NCBI GenBank assembly: GCA_009731375.1 | Contig: BJOX01000054.1 | Location: 981,798 to 1,045,797 of the forward strand | Length of the DNA stretch: 64,000 nucleotides | DNA from: Paulinella micropora | Taxonomy: Eukaryota; Cercozoa; Imbricatea; Euglyphida | Direction: 5' to 3' | Translations under genes and position numbers: made by a program | Shown here: piece by piece, positions 37,599 to 48,117 of the stretch | Layout of the letters: each line of letters opens with the position of its first letter | Position numbering within the stretch: the first letter of the stretch is position 1 | The notes under the pieces: generated by a model | Database searches by the model: none | What the model saw: the letters and a program-made list of their open reading frames with translations, nothing else | Told to the model about the DNA's origin: nothing

Positions 37599-38149
37599 TT
37601 ATCTTAGCCAAAATGGCCTTCTGTCTGTTCCATTTCTAATCTTATCTAAACAATCACATGGGTCAAATCCTCTAAAAGCATTACAAAGAGTACATCGATA
37701 AAATTTCTTTTTCATACAAGATTTATGATAATAATTGTCCCTGTTTGGATATTTTTCTACAATCTTTTTTGGAATTACCCTGTTGCTATTACAATAACAA
37801 CACAATTTAATGTTCGGATTGTCAAGGGTGCGAATAAGCAATGATAGATCTGTATTCATTTTATCATTCTTAAACCGCTTGATACATTCAGATCCCAGCA
37901 CCATTTCGTTTCCGTTTTTTACATTTTTGAAACGTAATTCTTTGTAATCTTGTGTGAGCAACAACAATATTGTTGTTCCCCGTTTTCTATACTTTCCACA
38001 AGTTTCCAGTCGTTCGTGTTCCACTTTCCGTCGGGGGACATAAATGAAACTGCATTGACTAGATTTAGGAAATAATTTCCACTTACATAATCCAAATGAA
38101 GTCTTAGGTCGTCGTATGTCCAATACGATCGGCGGCGAGAGGTGTCCAT
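37599..38149 (-). CDS. Zinc-binding viral protein, one frameshift
   Basis: ATG at 38149 opens MDTSRRRSYWTYDDLRLHLD. A shift near 37930 joins ENGEQQYCCCSHKITKNY to ELRFKNVKNGNEMVLGSECI. The C-terminal part has CCYC, an isolated Cys-Met-Lys motif, CTLC and CDC. The C-x-C-x-H ... GSECIKRF pattern followed by CxxC pairs is seen in several uncharacterised virus proteins and suggests two zinc ribbons. Function unknown; it may act in nucleic-acid binding or transcription. Confidence 0.6.
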
Positions 38150-38197
38150 GGTTTATATAATAGTGTATATATTTTTCATGAAAATATATAAAATAAA

Positions 38198-38425
38198 TTA
38201 TGAATTATTTAACATGTTATTACGAAAAGTCCTTAATTCAATTAATTCCGCTTTTTGTTTTTCATATTTCTCCTTCCGCAATAATTTTATCCTTTCTTCG
38301 TTCTTATAATAGTATGCCTTCGCGTTCGCCCTATTCTTATCAGGATGAGCTTTCAAAAAGGCTTTTGCCAGTTCCCTTCTCCGCTGAACCACTTCTTCCT
38401 TAGTGAATTGAGGTGTCCTCGGCAT
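38198..38425 (-). CDS. Small basic coiled-coil protein
   Basis: The 75-residue frame is rich in Lys, Glu, Arg and Tyr (RANAKAYYYKNEERIKLLRK). It resembles the 88-residue protein encoded in the terminal repeat. A TTATATATAAG element lies 10 bases before the ATG. Probably nucleic-acid binding; no named family. Confidence 0.5.
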   Translation of the reverse strand: MPRTPQFTKEEVVQRRRELAKAFLKAHPDKNRANAKAYYYKNEERIKLLRKEKYEKQKAELIELRTFRNNMLNNS

Positions 38426-38685
38426 TATGTGTCCCTTATATATAATAATTATATTATTTTAATTATTTTAAATAATAAATAGCCATTACCCGCGATATGT
38501 CCCTAAATGTTGTTAAAAACCACTCGGACAGTTGTTGTCAATAGTAACAGTGTGAGAGAGGATTTTTTTGTTTGTATTAATGTAGGCCAAGTGTCCGACC
38601 GACCACCACCCGCGGGCGGAATTTTTTAAAGTGTATAGTATAGAGTACCCCCACACCTCGGAAAATTTACTATTTCTTAATAAAA

Positions 38686-38822
38686 CCTTGGACAGGTTGG
38701 ACAAGTCAAAATTTAGTTAATAGAAAGAAGAAGAATATAATAAATACCGAAATTTAATAACGAAAAAGTGTCCAACCTCGTAAGGGTCAAGTTGGACACG
38801 GCCAACCATGGGGTTGGACACA
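38686..38822. repeat. Iteron-like GTTGGACA cluster in terminal repeat
   Basis: The words TTGGACAGGTTGGACAAG, GTCCAACC, GTTGGACAC and GGTTGGACAC occur within 137 bases, in both orientations. Copy 2 has the same cluster at 54795-54931. Spaced short repeats near a terminus are typical of protein-binding sites for replication or end processing; the role is inferred. Confidence 0.5.
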
Positions 38823-38944
38823 TATAAACAAGATTATTTTCCTCTCGCCTGCTCTTATATCCAACCATTTTTGTTTGCTATAATATAAACATAAGGGTCA
38901 ATATTACATTTAAACATAAGTGTCAATATTACTATAAAGCAATA

Positions 38945-39211
38945 ATGCCAACCGTGTCCGAACAATACGCAAACAAACAAAAGTATATATCGCAAAAATA
39001 TGGGGGTAGTTTCGCATTTTTAAGAATGCAAAGATACAATAGGGAATATTACGAGAAGAATAAAGAAAGAATAGCACAAAGGAAGAAGCAACTTCGTCAA
39101 GAAAATAAGGACAAGATAAAAGAATACAATAAAGCATATTACGAAAAGAAAAAGGATACAAATAAAAAGCGACTTTCTGAAGAACGGAAATTGAAGAAAA
39201 AGCATATATGA
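38945..39211 (+). CDS. Terminal-repeat protein, 88 residues, basic coiled coil
   Basis: Starts MPTVSEQYANKQKYISQKYG and continues as a Lys/Glu/Arg-rich helix (YYEKNKERIAQRKKQLRQEN). The same frame is present unchanged at 55058-55324. Its TGA stop overlaps the ATG of a 43-residue frame (ATGA). A one-base shift would fuse the two. Probably binds DNA; no named family. Confidence 0.6.
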   Translation: MPTVSEQYANKQKYISQKYGGSFAFLRMQRYNREYYEKNKERIAQRKKQLRQENKDKIKEYNKAYYEKKKDTNKKRLSEERKLKKKHI

Positions 39212-39339
39212 AGAAATACGACAAACAACGAAGGGACCTTAAAAAAACAATACGAGAAAAAATATGGAGAAAAGCAGATAAGAATATAGATAGATGGACT
39301 AGTTATTTTAACGAAAATAGAAAGCCAATCTCTGTGTGA
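39208..39339 (+). CDS. Terminal-repeat small frame, 43 residues
   Basis: ATG at 39208 overlaps the stop of the preceding gene and encodes MKKYDKQRRDLKKTIREKIW and on to a TGA at 39339. It is either a separate basic peptide or the displaced C-terminus of the 88-residue protein. The identical arrangement recurs at 55321-55452. Confidence 0.45.
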   Translation: MKKYDKQRRDLKKTIREKIWRKADKNIDRWTSYFNENRKPISV

Positions 39340-39458
39340 TCGCGTTAGTGTGGTTAAAAACACTTTTTCACACCTGATACCAGATAAAACCAATTTTGCC
39401 ACACTTGGTGCGGTAATTTTTTCCTGCTTACACCAACTCCGACACTGGACAACTTTTT

Positions 39459-39526
39459 GCTTTTTGTATAAAGTTGGTCAGACCGCTTTTTTGCTTTTTG
39501 TATAAAGTTGGTCAGACCGCTTTTTT
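39459..39526. repeat. Two tandem 34-bp units
   Basis: GCTTTTTGTATAAAGTTGGT CAGACCGCTTTTTT is repeated twice without spacer. The copy in the other terminal repeat is at 55572-55639. Confidence 0.85.
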
Positions 39527-39555
39527 ACTCTTGTGTTGGGGTGCCCCCTCCCCCC

Positions 39556-39576
39556 ACAATCGGCTACGCCGATTGT
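39556..39576. repeat. Short GC hairpin between C runs
   Basis: ACAATCGGC-TAC-GCCGATTGT is a perfect 9-bp inverted repeat flanked by runs of C. The other copy is at 55669-55689. It could be a structural or transcription-end signal; no evidence decides. Confidence 0.7.
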
Positions 39577-39616
39577 TGCCCCCCTCCCCCATTTCTTTCA
39601 TTTTTTTATGTGTGTG

Positions 39617-40017
39617 ATCATTTATGTATATAGACATGTCCATTCATATATCATAATACAAGCACTAAAAAAACATAAAACACACACAGGAAGACAGAAA
39701 ACACACCTATGTTTCACAAAAACACACCTTTGTTTTGACAAAAATACGACAAACTAAGCACACTAAGAGAGATTTGGTCAAAATAACGACAATTTCATAT
39801 AAATGAAATTTAATATATATTTTTTAAAATAAAAAATATGAAATTGTCGTCATGTTGACCAAATCTCTCTTAGTGTGCTTAGTTTGTCGTATTTTTGTCA
39901 AAACAAAGGTGTGCTTTTGTGAAACATAGGTGTGTTTTCTGTCTTCCTGTGTGTGTTTTATGTTTTTTTAAAGCTTGTATTATGATATATGAATGGACCT
40001 GTCTATATACATAAATA
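39617..40017. repeat. Terminal palindrome, copy 1 (arms ~190 bp)
   Basis: The left arm 39617-39806 and right arm 39837-40017 are inverted copies with a few mismatches (for example CTAAAAAAA against TTTAAAAAAA, and one A/G change). They surround a ~30-base AT-rich centre. The outer end reaches the (AT)n host tract. A large palindrome at a virus end is expected for hairpin telomeres or concatemer-resolution sites. Confidence 0.9.
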
Positions 40018-40622
40018 TATATATGTATATATATATATATATATTTGGAATTCACGCAAATATTTGCGTTAGGGGAGTGTCCCGAATGCCAAAATTCCTT
40101 GTTTTTGGGAGCACTTGCCGGTGCCTCCGGCAATTGAACGTACCCTGTCGACGGGGCAGGTGGGGTCCGGGGGACCCCCCCCCGAAAACCACAACCCTGC
40201 AATTGTACGTAGCAGTTTTGGTCGCGGGTTGCACACAAGCCAGAAAATTGAGGTCTTGTGCCACCAGGCGCCGTTTGCGCACACCAGAGGGAGTGAGCGG
40301 CTGATATTTGGTGTATCTGACACTTCTTGATGAGCTCTCTTCGAAAATATAAAAATTGTGGCGCCGGTTGGCGTAAAAACCGGAAAATTTGGGTTTTTGT
40401 GCCACCAGGCGCCGTTTGCGCACACCAGAGGGAGTTTGAGGCTCATGTTTGGTGTACCCGACACCTTTGGGTGCGCTCTCTTTGGATATCCAAAAGTTTT
40501 GGTGCCGGGTGGCATAACAACCAGAGAATTTAGGTTTTTCTGCCACCAGAGCTTACGCATGCGTTCTGCTGGTACCTCCTGCAATTGAACGTACCCTGTC
40601 GACGGGGCAGTGGGGCCCTCCC

Positions 40623-40661
<39 letters not shown>

Positions 40662-40663
40662 CC
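40018..40663. repeat. Non-viral flank: (AT)n, 30-bp direct repeats and a ~144-bp satellite
   Basis: After an (AT)n tract, a unit of about 144 bases (GGCGCCGTTTGCGCACACCA is shared) occurs about two and a half times at 40195-40560. It is bracketed by two copies of GCAATTGAACGTACCCTGTC (about 40130 and 40580). Apparent reading frames on the minus strand follow the repeat and are not taken as genes. Confidence 0.7.
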
Positions 40664-40814
40664 NNNNNNNNNNNNNNNNNNNNNNNNNNNNNNNNNNNNN
40701 NNNNNNNNNNNNNNNNNNNNNNNNNNNNNNNNNNNNNNNNNNNNNNNNNNNNNNNNNNNNNNNNNNNNNNNNNNNNNNNNNNNNNNNNNNNNNNNNNNNN
40801 NNNNNNNNNNNNNN
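40664..40814. other. Assembly gap (151 N)
   Basis: Preceded by a long C run and followed by a short dispersed repeat shared with 16273-16330. It lies between the two viral blocks. Confidence 0.95.
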
Positions 40815-40879
40815 AGTCCCTGTTGGGTCGAGGGATGGAGGCGCATGGCCCTCGGGCTCAGCCATGACAGATATATATA

Positions 40880-41092
<213 letters not shown>

Positions 41093-41323
41093 GGACACCG
41101 TGATAGCCCAGTGGTCAAGTTCTACCATCTGGGCCCTGTCGCCAGTTCGATTCCCGTCGGTGCCACCAGTATTTTCATTGAACATACCATTATTATTATT
41201 ATTGTTGGAACTGCCCGTGCGGGGGTGTCATTAGAGCCTATCGTCAATTCTTCGTACTCCCCTCACGGGTGAGACGATGGAGGCGCATGTGCAGATTTGC
41301 ATCAGCCATTGACAGAGAAGCAC
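41093..41323 (+). repeat. tRNA-derived SINE, full-length
   Basis: The head GGACACCGTGATAGCCCAGT carries an A box (TAGCCCAGTGG) and the later AGTTCGATTCCC is a B box, as in RNA polymerase III tRNA genes. The body follows (CAGTATTTTCATTGAACATA), with a short ATT insertion, and CAGAGAAGCAC leads into an (ATT)n tail. It is the best plus-strand copy in the window. It is not a functional tRNA, because no full cloverleaf can be drawn. Confidence 0.85.
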
Positions 41324-41396
<73 letters not shown>

Positions 41397-41568
41397 GTTA
41401 TTATTGTTATTATTATTATTATTGTTATTATTCTGCTCTTTTCTTTCTCTCCTGCTCCTACTACTGCTTCTTCTTCTTCTTCTTCTTCTTCTTCTTCTTC
41501 TTCTTCTTCTTCTTCTTCTTCTTCTTCTTCTTCTTCTTCTTCTTCTTCGTCTTCTTCTTCTTCTTTCA
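41324..41568. repeat. (ATT)n and (TTC)n microsatellites
   Basis: The SINE tail to about 41435 is followed by a separate TTC tract from about 41465. Confidence 0.95.
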
Positions 41569-41779
41569 CGGCCGTGTTGAACAGGCGCCCAGCCGCAAGG
41601 GGGTCATTCCATGGGCATCGCCTCCGGTCCCGCACCCTTCACAGCGACACACCTATCTACTTATCTATCTATTATCCATCTATCTGCCTGTAATAAATAT
41701 TCTATCTATATCTCTCTCTCTCTCTCTCTTTGTCGCGCGCGCGCGCGCTGGTTCTCTCTCCAATATCTCTGCCTCACAG

Positions 41780-41856
41780 ACGAGGCCACAGACGAGGCCG
41801 CAGCTCTCCGCAAAGATGACCACGACGGCATAGACAGTGACTTCGATTACTTCGAG
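41780..41856 (+). CDS. Possible host exon, Asp-rich
   Basis: A 77-nt segment between CCTCACAG and GTGATC encodes EATDEAAALRKDDHDGIDSD and on to FDYFE. Its end phase matches the next candidate exon. No family is recognised, and the segment is short, so support is weak. Confidence 0.35.
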
Positions 41857-42112
41857 GTGATCTTAGATAGGTTGGTAGGTAGGGCAAAGAGAGAGAATCA
41901 TAGTTAAGCACAGTTATTAGAGAATCTTGTCGTCATTAAGCACTTTGACTATAAGCTTTCTCTCAAGATCGATCTCAGTCTACGGTTTCGTGTAGAGTCT
42001 AGGCCATGGTTCATTAGAAAGCCTAGGAAGAGGGTTTCACGTAGCTCTGCTGTATGCATGTATGCGGAATGCGTGTGCCTCGCACTCACGGCCGTTGGTG
42101 TGTGTATTCCAG

Positions 42113-42213
42113 CCGCGAACGATTTGCAACAGGGCGTGCAAGCACAAGCGCGGCGAACTCGTATGCTACCCTGCCCTCTGCCATAGTTCCTACTCCTCCA
42201 GTGCTAATCCACA
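42113..42213 (+). CDS. Possible host exon, Cys-rich
   Basis: A 101-nt segment between TATTCCAG and GTGAGT encodes PRTICNRACKHKRGELVCYP and on to ALCHSS. It is in phase with 41780-41856. Cys spacing suggests a disulphide-rich extracellular module, but no family can be named. Confidence 0.35.
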
Positions 42214-42628
42214 GTGAGTGGACACAAGATGAGTGCGAGGCACAGTATCTACCCAGCCACACCTACCTGCCTATCTATCTATCTATCTATCTACCCATCC
42301 ACCTATCTAATGATTCTAACTATCGTTCTCTCTCTCTCTAACTATTTCTGTATATACATTTATCAGTTGTCATCTCTCTCTCTCTCGCTCTCTTTCTCTG
42401 CCTTTTTTTTCTTGCTTTCTTGCGCACACCGGGTCTTGCGTATCGGGTGATGTGCGCTTTGAAACAAGCTACCGTACCAGCCATAAAGGACTGTATTTGT
42501 CTTAGGATGCAGGCTTGAAGTCACTTATTCTTATTGTTCTCAATGACGAGAAGCCGTTCAGGGCTAGCATGTTTCTGGCTCGCGCGCAAAGCAATATTGC
42601 TCAGCGGACAAACAAACAAGCAAAAAAA

Positions 42629-43110
42629 NNNNNNNNNNNNNNNNNNNNNNNNNNNNNNNNNNNNNNNNNNNNNNNNNNNNNNNNNNNNNNNNNNNNNNNN
42701 NNNNNNNNNNNNNNNNNNNNNNNNNNNNNNNNNNNNNNNNNNNNNNNNNNNNNNNNNNNNNNNNNNNNNNNNNNNNNNNNNNNNNNNNNNNNNNNNNNNN
42801 NNNNNNNNNNNNNNNNNNNNNNNNNNNNNNNNNNNNNNNNNNNNNNNNNNNNNNNNNNNNNNNNNNNNNNNNNNNNNNNNNNNNNNNNNNNNNNNNNNNN
42901 NNNNNNNNNNNNNNNNNNNNNNNNNNNNNNNNNNNNNNNNNNNNNNNNNNNNNNNNNNNNNNNNNNNNNNNNNNNNNNNNNNNNNNNNNNNNNNNNNNNN
43001 NNNNNNNNNNNNNNNNNNNNNNNNNNNNNNNNNNNNNNNNNNNNNNNNNNNNNNNNNNNNNNNNNNNNNNNNNNNNNNNNNNNNNNNNNNNNNNNNNNNN
43101 NNNNNNNNNN
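42629..43110. other. Assembly gap (482 N)
   Basis: Runs of A border the gap on both sides. Confidence 0.95.
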
Positions 43111-43474
43111 AAACACGCCACACCACTCTTTCCGCAAACTATTCACAGAGTTTCAGATCGACAACGTATTCTATGAATAGCATTCACGTTTTAGTTGTGA
43201 ATGTAGGTGTGCGAATATGAGTTGACAGCCACCGCCATGTACTTAACGACATAATTACAAACATGCATACATACATACATGCATGCAATTGCAGACAGAC
43301 ATACAAAACAATATTGTACGCACAAAGAACATCTGCAGAATGAGCCACTGCAATTCATAACGACCAGAAGTAGGAGAGAACGTAACGGTTACAGTTCGTG
43401 GTAGCTTGTTTATTTTATTTATTAACTAAGGACCTTTTGAGGTATTGTGCGTACAAAAGGTTCCTAGTTACAAG

Positions 43475-43519
<45 letters not shown>

Positions 43520-45035
43520 AATGTATATATATATATATGTGTGTATATATATATGTGTATGCATATAGTATGTAAGTTATGTATTTACATAAAAACAACA
43601 CCATCACTTCTGAATGCTTCGTGCTCGGCCGATTCTTCTGTCACGAGTGTGTCACGGGCCGTTTGAAAGCTCAAGACCTGTCAACTGAGCTACTGCGCAA
43701 GCGACATCGTCAAATTTTTTATGTTGATTATACTAAGTTAAGAACTAGGAAACTCATATATACATATATATATATATACATATATATATACATGTGTGTG
43801 TGTATGCCGCGCTGCAGTGGGCTGGTGGAGACGGAAGCGGACTGTGCGGACCCGAACCTCTGTCGTGTTTTTCTCGTCTGGAATCGGCAGTTCTCTGGTC
43901 ACACACGCATACCCATGAAGGATAAGTTTCTATAGATATACTAACACAAAAAGCAGAATCCAAATCACACTGTCAAATATCAATTTGTGCAACGCGGAAG
44001 AGCAAGAAAAATGCAGTCAATACGGTACATTTTGAACATTTCCACGTAGCAAAACCGTTTATCAGTATTTAAAATCCCCCGAAAATGCACATACAACATA
44101 ACATCACATACACTGTTCATACATACAAAGACATTTACTAAGAACATTCATCCATACTGTCAAGGTGTGTGGGTAGTAGGTAGGTTGGGACAGAAAGACC
44201 AGACAGACAGATTGATGTACGGCTATATTACCTGCCTACTGGCCTTCCTACCTATCTACTTACTTACCTACGTAGCTAATTACGTGCTTACCCAATACCT
44301 ACCTACCTACCTACTTACAGTCATACATATAAAAGACATTTAATAAGAACATGCATCTATGCTGTCAAGGTGTGAGGTAGTAGGTAGGTAGTATGTCTCT
44401 GTCGTCTCTCTCACTCTTTCTAAATGTACGTCTTTCTACACGCATGTTTTACTTTCTTATGCATGTGTAATTTTTGCAATTTTATGTGTTTTCCGTACGA
44501 AGAACAACAATATTTCGTGTTTTCTTTCGTATGTTCGGGTTGGTACTGTAAATGACAGTGCGTCAGTAAACAAACTGATTAAAAGTTCAAAGAACAGAGA
44601 GACAGTCAGTAGGTAGGTAGACACACAGACAGATAGAGAAACAGACAGGCACAGATGGACGGTCAGACAGACGGACAAGCACATACAAAGACAGACAGAC
44701 GGTGCTCGTGTTTACATACATACATACATGCATAATACATACTTAGATTGCCACAAATGTGCCCCCCACGGGACACCGCCCTGCTAGTTCACAAAAATTT
44801 CCCACAAACTACGGCCGAATCAGCGCTATATTTTTAAACTGCGATTGCAGACATGGTCCTGATGTGGCACACTTGCACGTGTGGGTTTCTATTTTGCTCT
44901 TCAATCGGCAGCTCACTGGCCACCCACTATCTCACTGCAATTACACACACGTCTGGATTTTTAGCTTGGTTCGTCTTCCCTGCCACACACACTTTCACGC
45001 ATAATCCAAATTTGGCGGTAATTCGGTCCGAGTCA
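43111..45035. other. Non-coding stretch with (TA)n, TACC repeats and a ~45-bp duplication
   Basis: (TA)n tracts lie at 43476-43556 and 43760-43790. A unit around CTGTCAAGGTGTG plus GTAGTAGGTAGG occurs at about 44158 and 44365. Two loosely similar Cys-containing segments near 43820 and 44880 (NRQFSGH, NRQLTGH) might be exon relics, but splice signals are unconvincing. Confidence 0.5.
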
Positions 45036-45400
45036 TATGTATGTATATATAGACCTCGTGCGCGGAGTTGATAGGCTGAGACGGCGAGAGCATGTATGTA
45101 TGTATGCATGTATGTATGTATGTATGTATGTATGTGAGTATGTACGTGAGTATGTATGCAAGTATGTATACATTTTTACATGTATGTATGTATATATCCT
45201 CGTGCGCGGAGTTGATAGGCTGAGACGGCGAGAGCATGTATGTATGTATGCATGTATGTATGTATGTATGTATGTATGTATGTATGTATGTACGTGAGTA
45301 TGTATGGAAGTATGTATACATTTTTACATGTATGTATGTATGTATATATAGACCTCGTGCGCGGAGTTGATAGGCTGAGAAGGCGACAGCATAGCACTAT
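45036..45400. repeat. Three ~150-bp units carrying (TATG)n
   Basis: TCGTGCGCGGAGTTGATAGG occurs three times (about 45055, 45200 and 45356), each followed by TATG repeats. Long Met-Tyr-Val-Cys frames are artefacts. Confidence 0.85.
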
Positions 45401-46007
45401 TATTGATCTGCATACATTACATACATTACATACATTACATGCATTACATATATTACATATATTTACATATATTACATATATTATATCATGCATTACATTA
45501 AATTACATACATGATATACCGACGGGTTGGACGCATAAAGCACGGGCGCAATTTGCCGGGTAGGCGTTTGTGGCCGTGCTGGTGGTTGTGGTTGGCGAAG
45601 TGGTTGTTGTCGCTGTTGCTGCTGTGGGCGCTGTTGCTGCTGTGGGCGCTGTTGCTGCTGTTGTGGTCGCTGTTGCTGCTGCTGTTGATTTGGTTGTTGT
45701 TGTCTTCGCTGCCGATCCATGACTCCAGAGGCCTGTATGTGTGTGTGTTTGTGTGTGAGAGAGAGAGAGAGACACACACACACAGACAGACAGACAGACA
45801 GACAGGACCGTCGTCACGTGCCTGTGTGTGTGTGTGTGTGTGTTAATTTTACCAAGATTTTTGGAAGCAAACTTCCATCTCAGCAACCTCCATTATCTGC
45901 ACTTCCGTCTGCTTTCGGGATACAAGGGATTCATTTGTCTAAACCAAAGGTTGCTGTCGAGACAGCCAAACCTATCCAGTTCTCGGCTCTTCCACATGCC
46001 TTTCGGT
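45401..46007. other. Simple repeats and unassigned sequence
   Basis: TACAT repeats to 45500, a CTGTTG-rich stretch at 45590-45717 (poly-Gln on the minus strand), a (CA)n and (GACA)n tract near 45770-45840. From 45845 there is an open but unrecognised stretch (TKIFGSKLPSQQPPLSALPS). Confidence 0.4.
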
Positions 46008-46297
46008 CCACAGCCAAACGATACCCCTTCCATACCCGGGTATCATACCCCAAGGCCCCATACCCCCATCTTCCCCCCCCCCCCNNNNNNNNNNNNNNNN
46101 NNNNNNNNNNNNNNNNNNNNNNNNNNNNNNNNNNNNNNNNNNNNNNNNNNNNNNNNNNNNNNNNNNNNNNNNNNNNNNGGGGGGGGGGGGATGAATGGCG
46201 AGGGTGGTTGGGGGGGGAGGGGGGGTGTGGGGCAAGATGGGGGTATCATACCCCAGGGTATCATACCCGGGTATGGGAGGGGTATCGTTGGGCTGTG
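46008..46297. repeat. Inverted repeat around an N gap at the left edge of block B
   Basis: CCACAGCCAAACGATACCCC at 46008 pairs with GGGGTATCGTTGGGCTGTGG ending 46297, and both arms contain the palindrome CATACCCGGGTATG. The centre is a C run, 94 Ns (46085-46178) and a G run. It resembles a hairpin that stopped sequencing. Confidence 0.75.
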
Positions 46298-46520
46298 GTC
46301 GCCTTACTTTCCTGTTGTGCTCAAACCTGCAGCAAGCACTCCGACTCCCACCGGCAGTGACTTAGATTTCAGAACCTCCGTCTTGCCTTTGTATATTACT
46401 CTTGGAATTCCAATACCAAGGCACAGGGAGGCGTACACTGCACGTGATTGTTCTCGTCTGAAAAAGAAAAGGAAGCTAAGACTTGCACGGCGAGAGGTTC
46501 GCCCGAAGAGCTTTAAGCGA

Positions 46521-47226
46521 TGGTTGGGCAGTACGTGGCCAGAGCTGTAGAGGGAAATGCAGGCACCATGCTGCAGGACTCTGAAATGTTACCTATGGAT
46601 ATGAGAAAAAAGCCATAGTTGATGATGCTACATTGAAAGAGTATAAAGAAAATCCAGACCCCGATCCTTCCACGACACCAAATCAGGCACTGGTTGATTC
46701 CATGCGATCCATTGACGATTTTGTTGATAAACCTATGGGAAAATCGCCCGCAGAACAAAAGAAGGAACTTTCAAATCTGTTTCGTTTCATTACACCATCC
46801 GATCAGAATGGAGGTATCGGAACTAATAAAACAAACATACTGCTTAAGGGAAATAAGGAACGGCAGGATCGTGTGCTAGATGCGCCAATGTATGAACTTT
46901 ATGATAATACTCAATTCGGCAACACCAACAACAATATGATTATGAACCGCTATAACAGAGCAGTCATGATTAAACGAGCCTCTGACAAAGTCCGTATGCC
47001 ATCCGTTAGATCGCGGTTGGTTAAAAACTTCAAAGCGGAAATTCCACCGCAAATACAAACAAGAGCAGAAAAGAAGGATTTTAAACCGCTAATCAACCCT
47101 CCCTCTGACTATTCTTTTGGAAGTCCGTATTCTCCATTCTTCCACAATTATGCCCATCCTCCTATGCCGTGGGGTGTTGAATACGATAATTACAGACACA
47201 ATCAAAACTATTTTATTAATGCTTAA
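46521..47226 (+). CDS. Unrecognised viral protein upstream of the ATPase, one frameshift
   Basis: ATG at 46521 opens MVGQYVARAVEGNAGTMLQD. The frame breaks at an A6 run near 46608 and continues as AIVDDATLKEYKENPDPDPS to a TAA at 47226 (about 235 residues). The C-terminal half is rich in Asn, Pro and aromatic residues (YSPFFHNYAHPPMPWGVEYD). It lies 9 bases from the ATPase and is probably co-transcribed. In the inverted-half model it would follow the phospholipase-domain gene. No domain is recognised; a structural or assembly role is plausible. Confidence 0.55.
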
Positions 47227-47235
47227 ATATAACAA

Positions 47236-48099
47236 ATGAAGCGCGGACTTAGACCGAATAGATTACCAAGAAAAACACTTTTACGAACGGCACTAGAAGG
47301 AAGCAAAATTGAACAATTACACGAACATGAGTTTCAAGTTAGCAGACCCGTTATAACCGAATTACCAAAAAAGGACAGAAGTTTAAAAAGGGGCTGCAAA
47401 TTGAAGCAATTGATTCCGAACGCGATAGTGTTAAAGAGAAGCCGATGCAAAAGGGTAATATTCTTCCCGGAATGGGATTGTTTATCATATACGGTGCTAC
47501 TGGAAGTGGGAAGTCGGTTATGGTTGCTAATCTATTTGGCAATAAACACATGCTTAATTGGTGGGACGAAATTTATATGTTTTGCTTATCTTCCTCTAAG
47601 ATGCTTACGGACATTTTGAAACTGAAAGACGATCACATTATAAGAGAAGATAGGCCAGAACTACTACGAAAAATCTTGGACGAACAAAAAAGCAAGATAG
47701 AAGCAAAAGGATATGAAAAAGCACCAAAGATATTAATAATATGTGATGATGTTGCTCAATCTCGTAAATTTCTTAAACACGAAGTTTTACAAGAAATAGC
47801 CTTTGCCTCCTCACGCGAAGGTATCCGTTTGGATTACTACTCAATCATACCTGCAAATCCCGCGAAACGTAAGAATAAATGCTCATTATATTGCTATATT
47901 TTCTGGTGTAAAACGATCAGCGATTGAACGAATAAAAACGGAACACGAAAGCCAGTATCTAAACGATAAGGAAATGGATCAGTTGATTAGACATGCGACA
48001 GCAGACCCTTATTCGTTTTTATTTATTAATGATAGGGTTGCCGACAAGCGACAAGTATTTAGAAAAAATTTTGATACTATTTTGCACTTAAAAAAATAA
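47236..48099 (+). CDS. FtsK/HerA-type genome packaging ATPase (A32-like), two frameshifts
   Basis: Three frame segments join by shifts near 47390 (at AAAAAGGGG) and 47825. Walker A is IIYGATGSGKS, Walker B ILIICDDVAQ, and the later VWITTQSYLQIPRNVRINAH is the conserved Gln-containing sensor segment of the A32/FtsK-like packaging ATPases. Length after joining is about 287 residues, normal for Polinton-like viruses. It pumps viral DNA into preformed capsids. It sits just upstream of the capsid genes, as in many relatives. Both breaks leave all motifs intact. Confidence 0.9.
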
Positions 48100-48117
48100 T
48101 GTTATTCATATAGCACA

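Larger units (their letters stand above)
26541..40009. mobile_element. Polinton-like virus, block A (probably inverted left half of one provirus)
   Basis: AT-rich, intron-free, tightly packed genes start abruptly next to the truncated transposon-like gene and end in a 1.56-kb terminal repeat beside an (AT)n tract. Contents: phospholipase-like protein, DUF5754-like protein, small Cys-rich and membrane proteins, tail fibre, primase-helicase and zinc-binding proteins. None of the morphogenesis genes of block B (ATPase, capsid proteins) is present, and none of these genes recurs in block B. The exact left border lies within about 26500-26560, where the viral frame and the host frame overlap. Confidence 0.85.
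38449..40009 (+). repeat. Viral terminal repeat, copy 1 (1.56 kb)
   Basis: Near-identical to 54558-56122. Differences seen are a handful of substitutions within the first 400 bases and a 4-bp ATAT insertion in copy 2; the last kilobase appears identical. It holds GTTGGACA-type repeats, an 88-residue frame, two 34-bp tandem units, a short GC hairpin and a terminal ~400-bp palindrome. In this window the two copies are direct. If block A is inverted relative to the real virus, they are terminal inverted repeats. Confidence 0.95.

Noticed and set aside
38513-38704. 63-residue minus-strand frame conserved in both terminal repeats
   Set aside because: Conservation is explained by the repeat itself; the composition is not protein-like and it lies in the region with iteron-like words.
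39556-39576. Rho-independent-type terminator
   Set aside because: The hairpin lacks a following T run and the context is eukaryotic or viral; kept only as a hairpin.
40052-40584. Minus-strand frames of about 165 residues next to the viral end
   Set aside because: They follow a ~144-bp satellite unit and repeat with it; coding is not supported.
45036-45400. Regular repeats that could suggest a CRISPR array
   Set aside because: Tetranucleotide repeats in a eukaryotic context, with no conserved repeat plus unique spacers and no cas genes.
45493-45783. Poly-Gln protein on the minus strand
   Set aside because: Made of CTGTTG repeats beside other simple repeats; no flanking coding sequence with splice signals.
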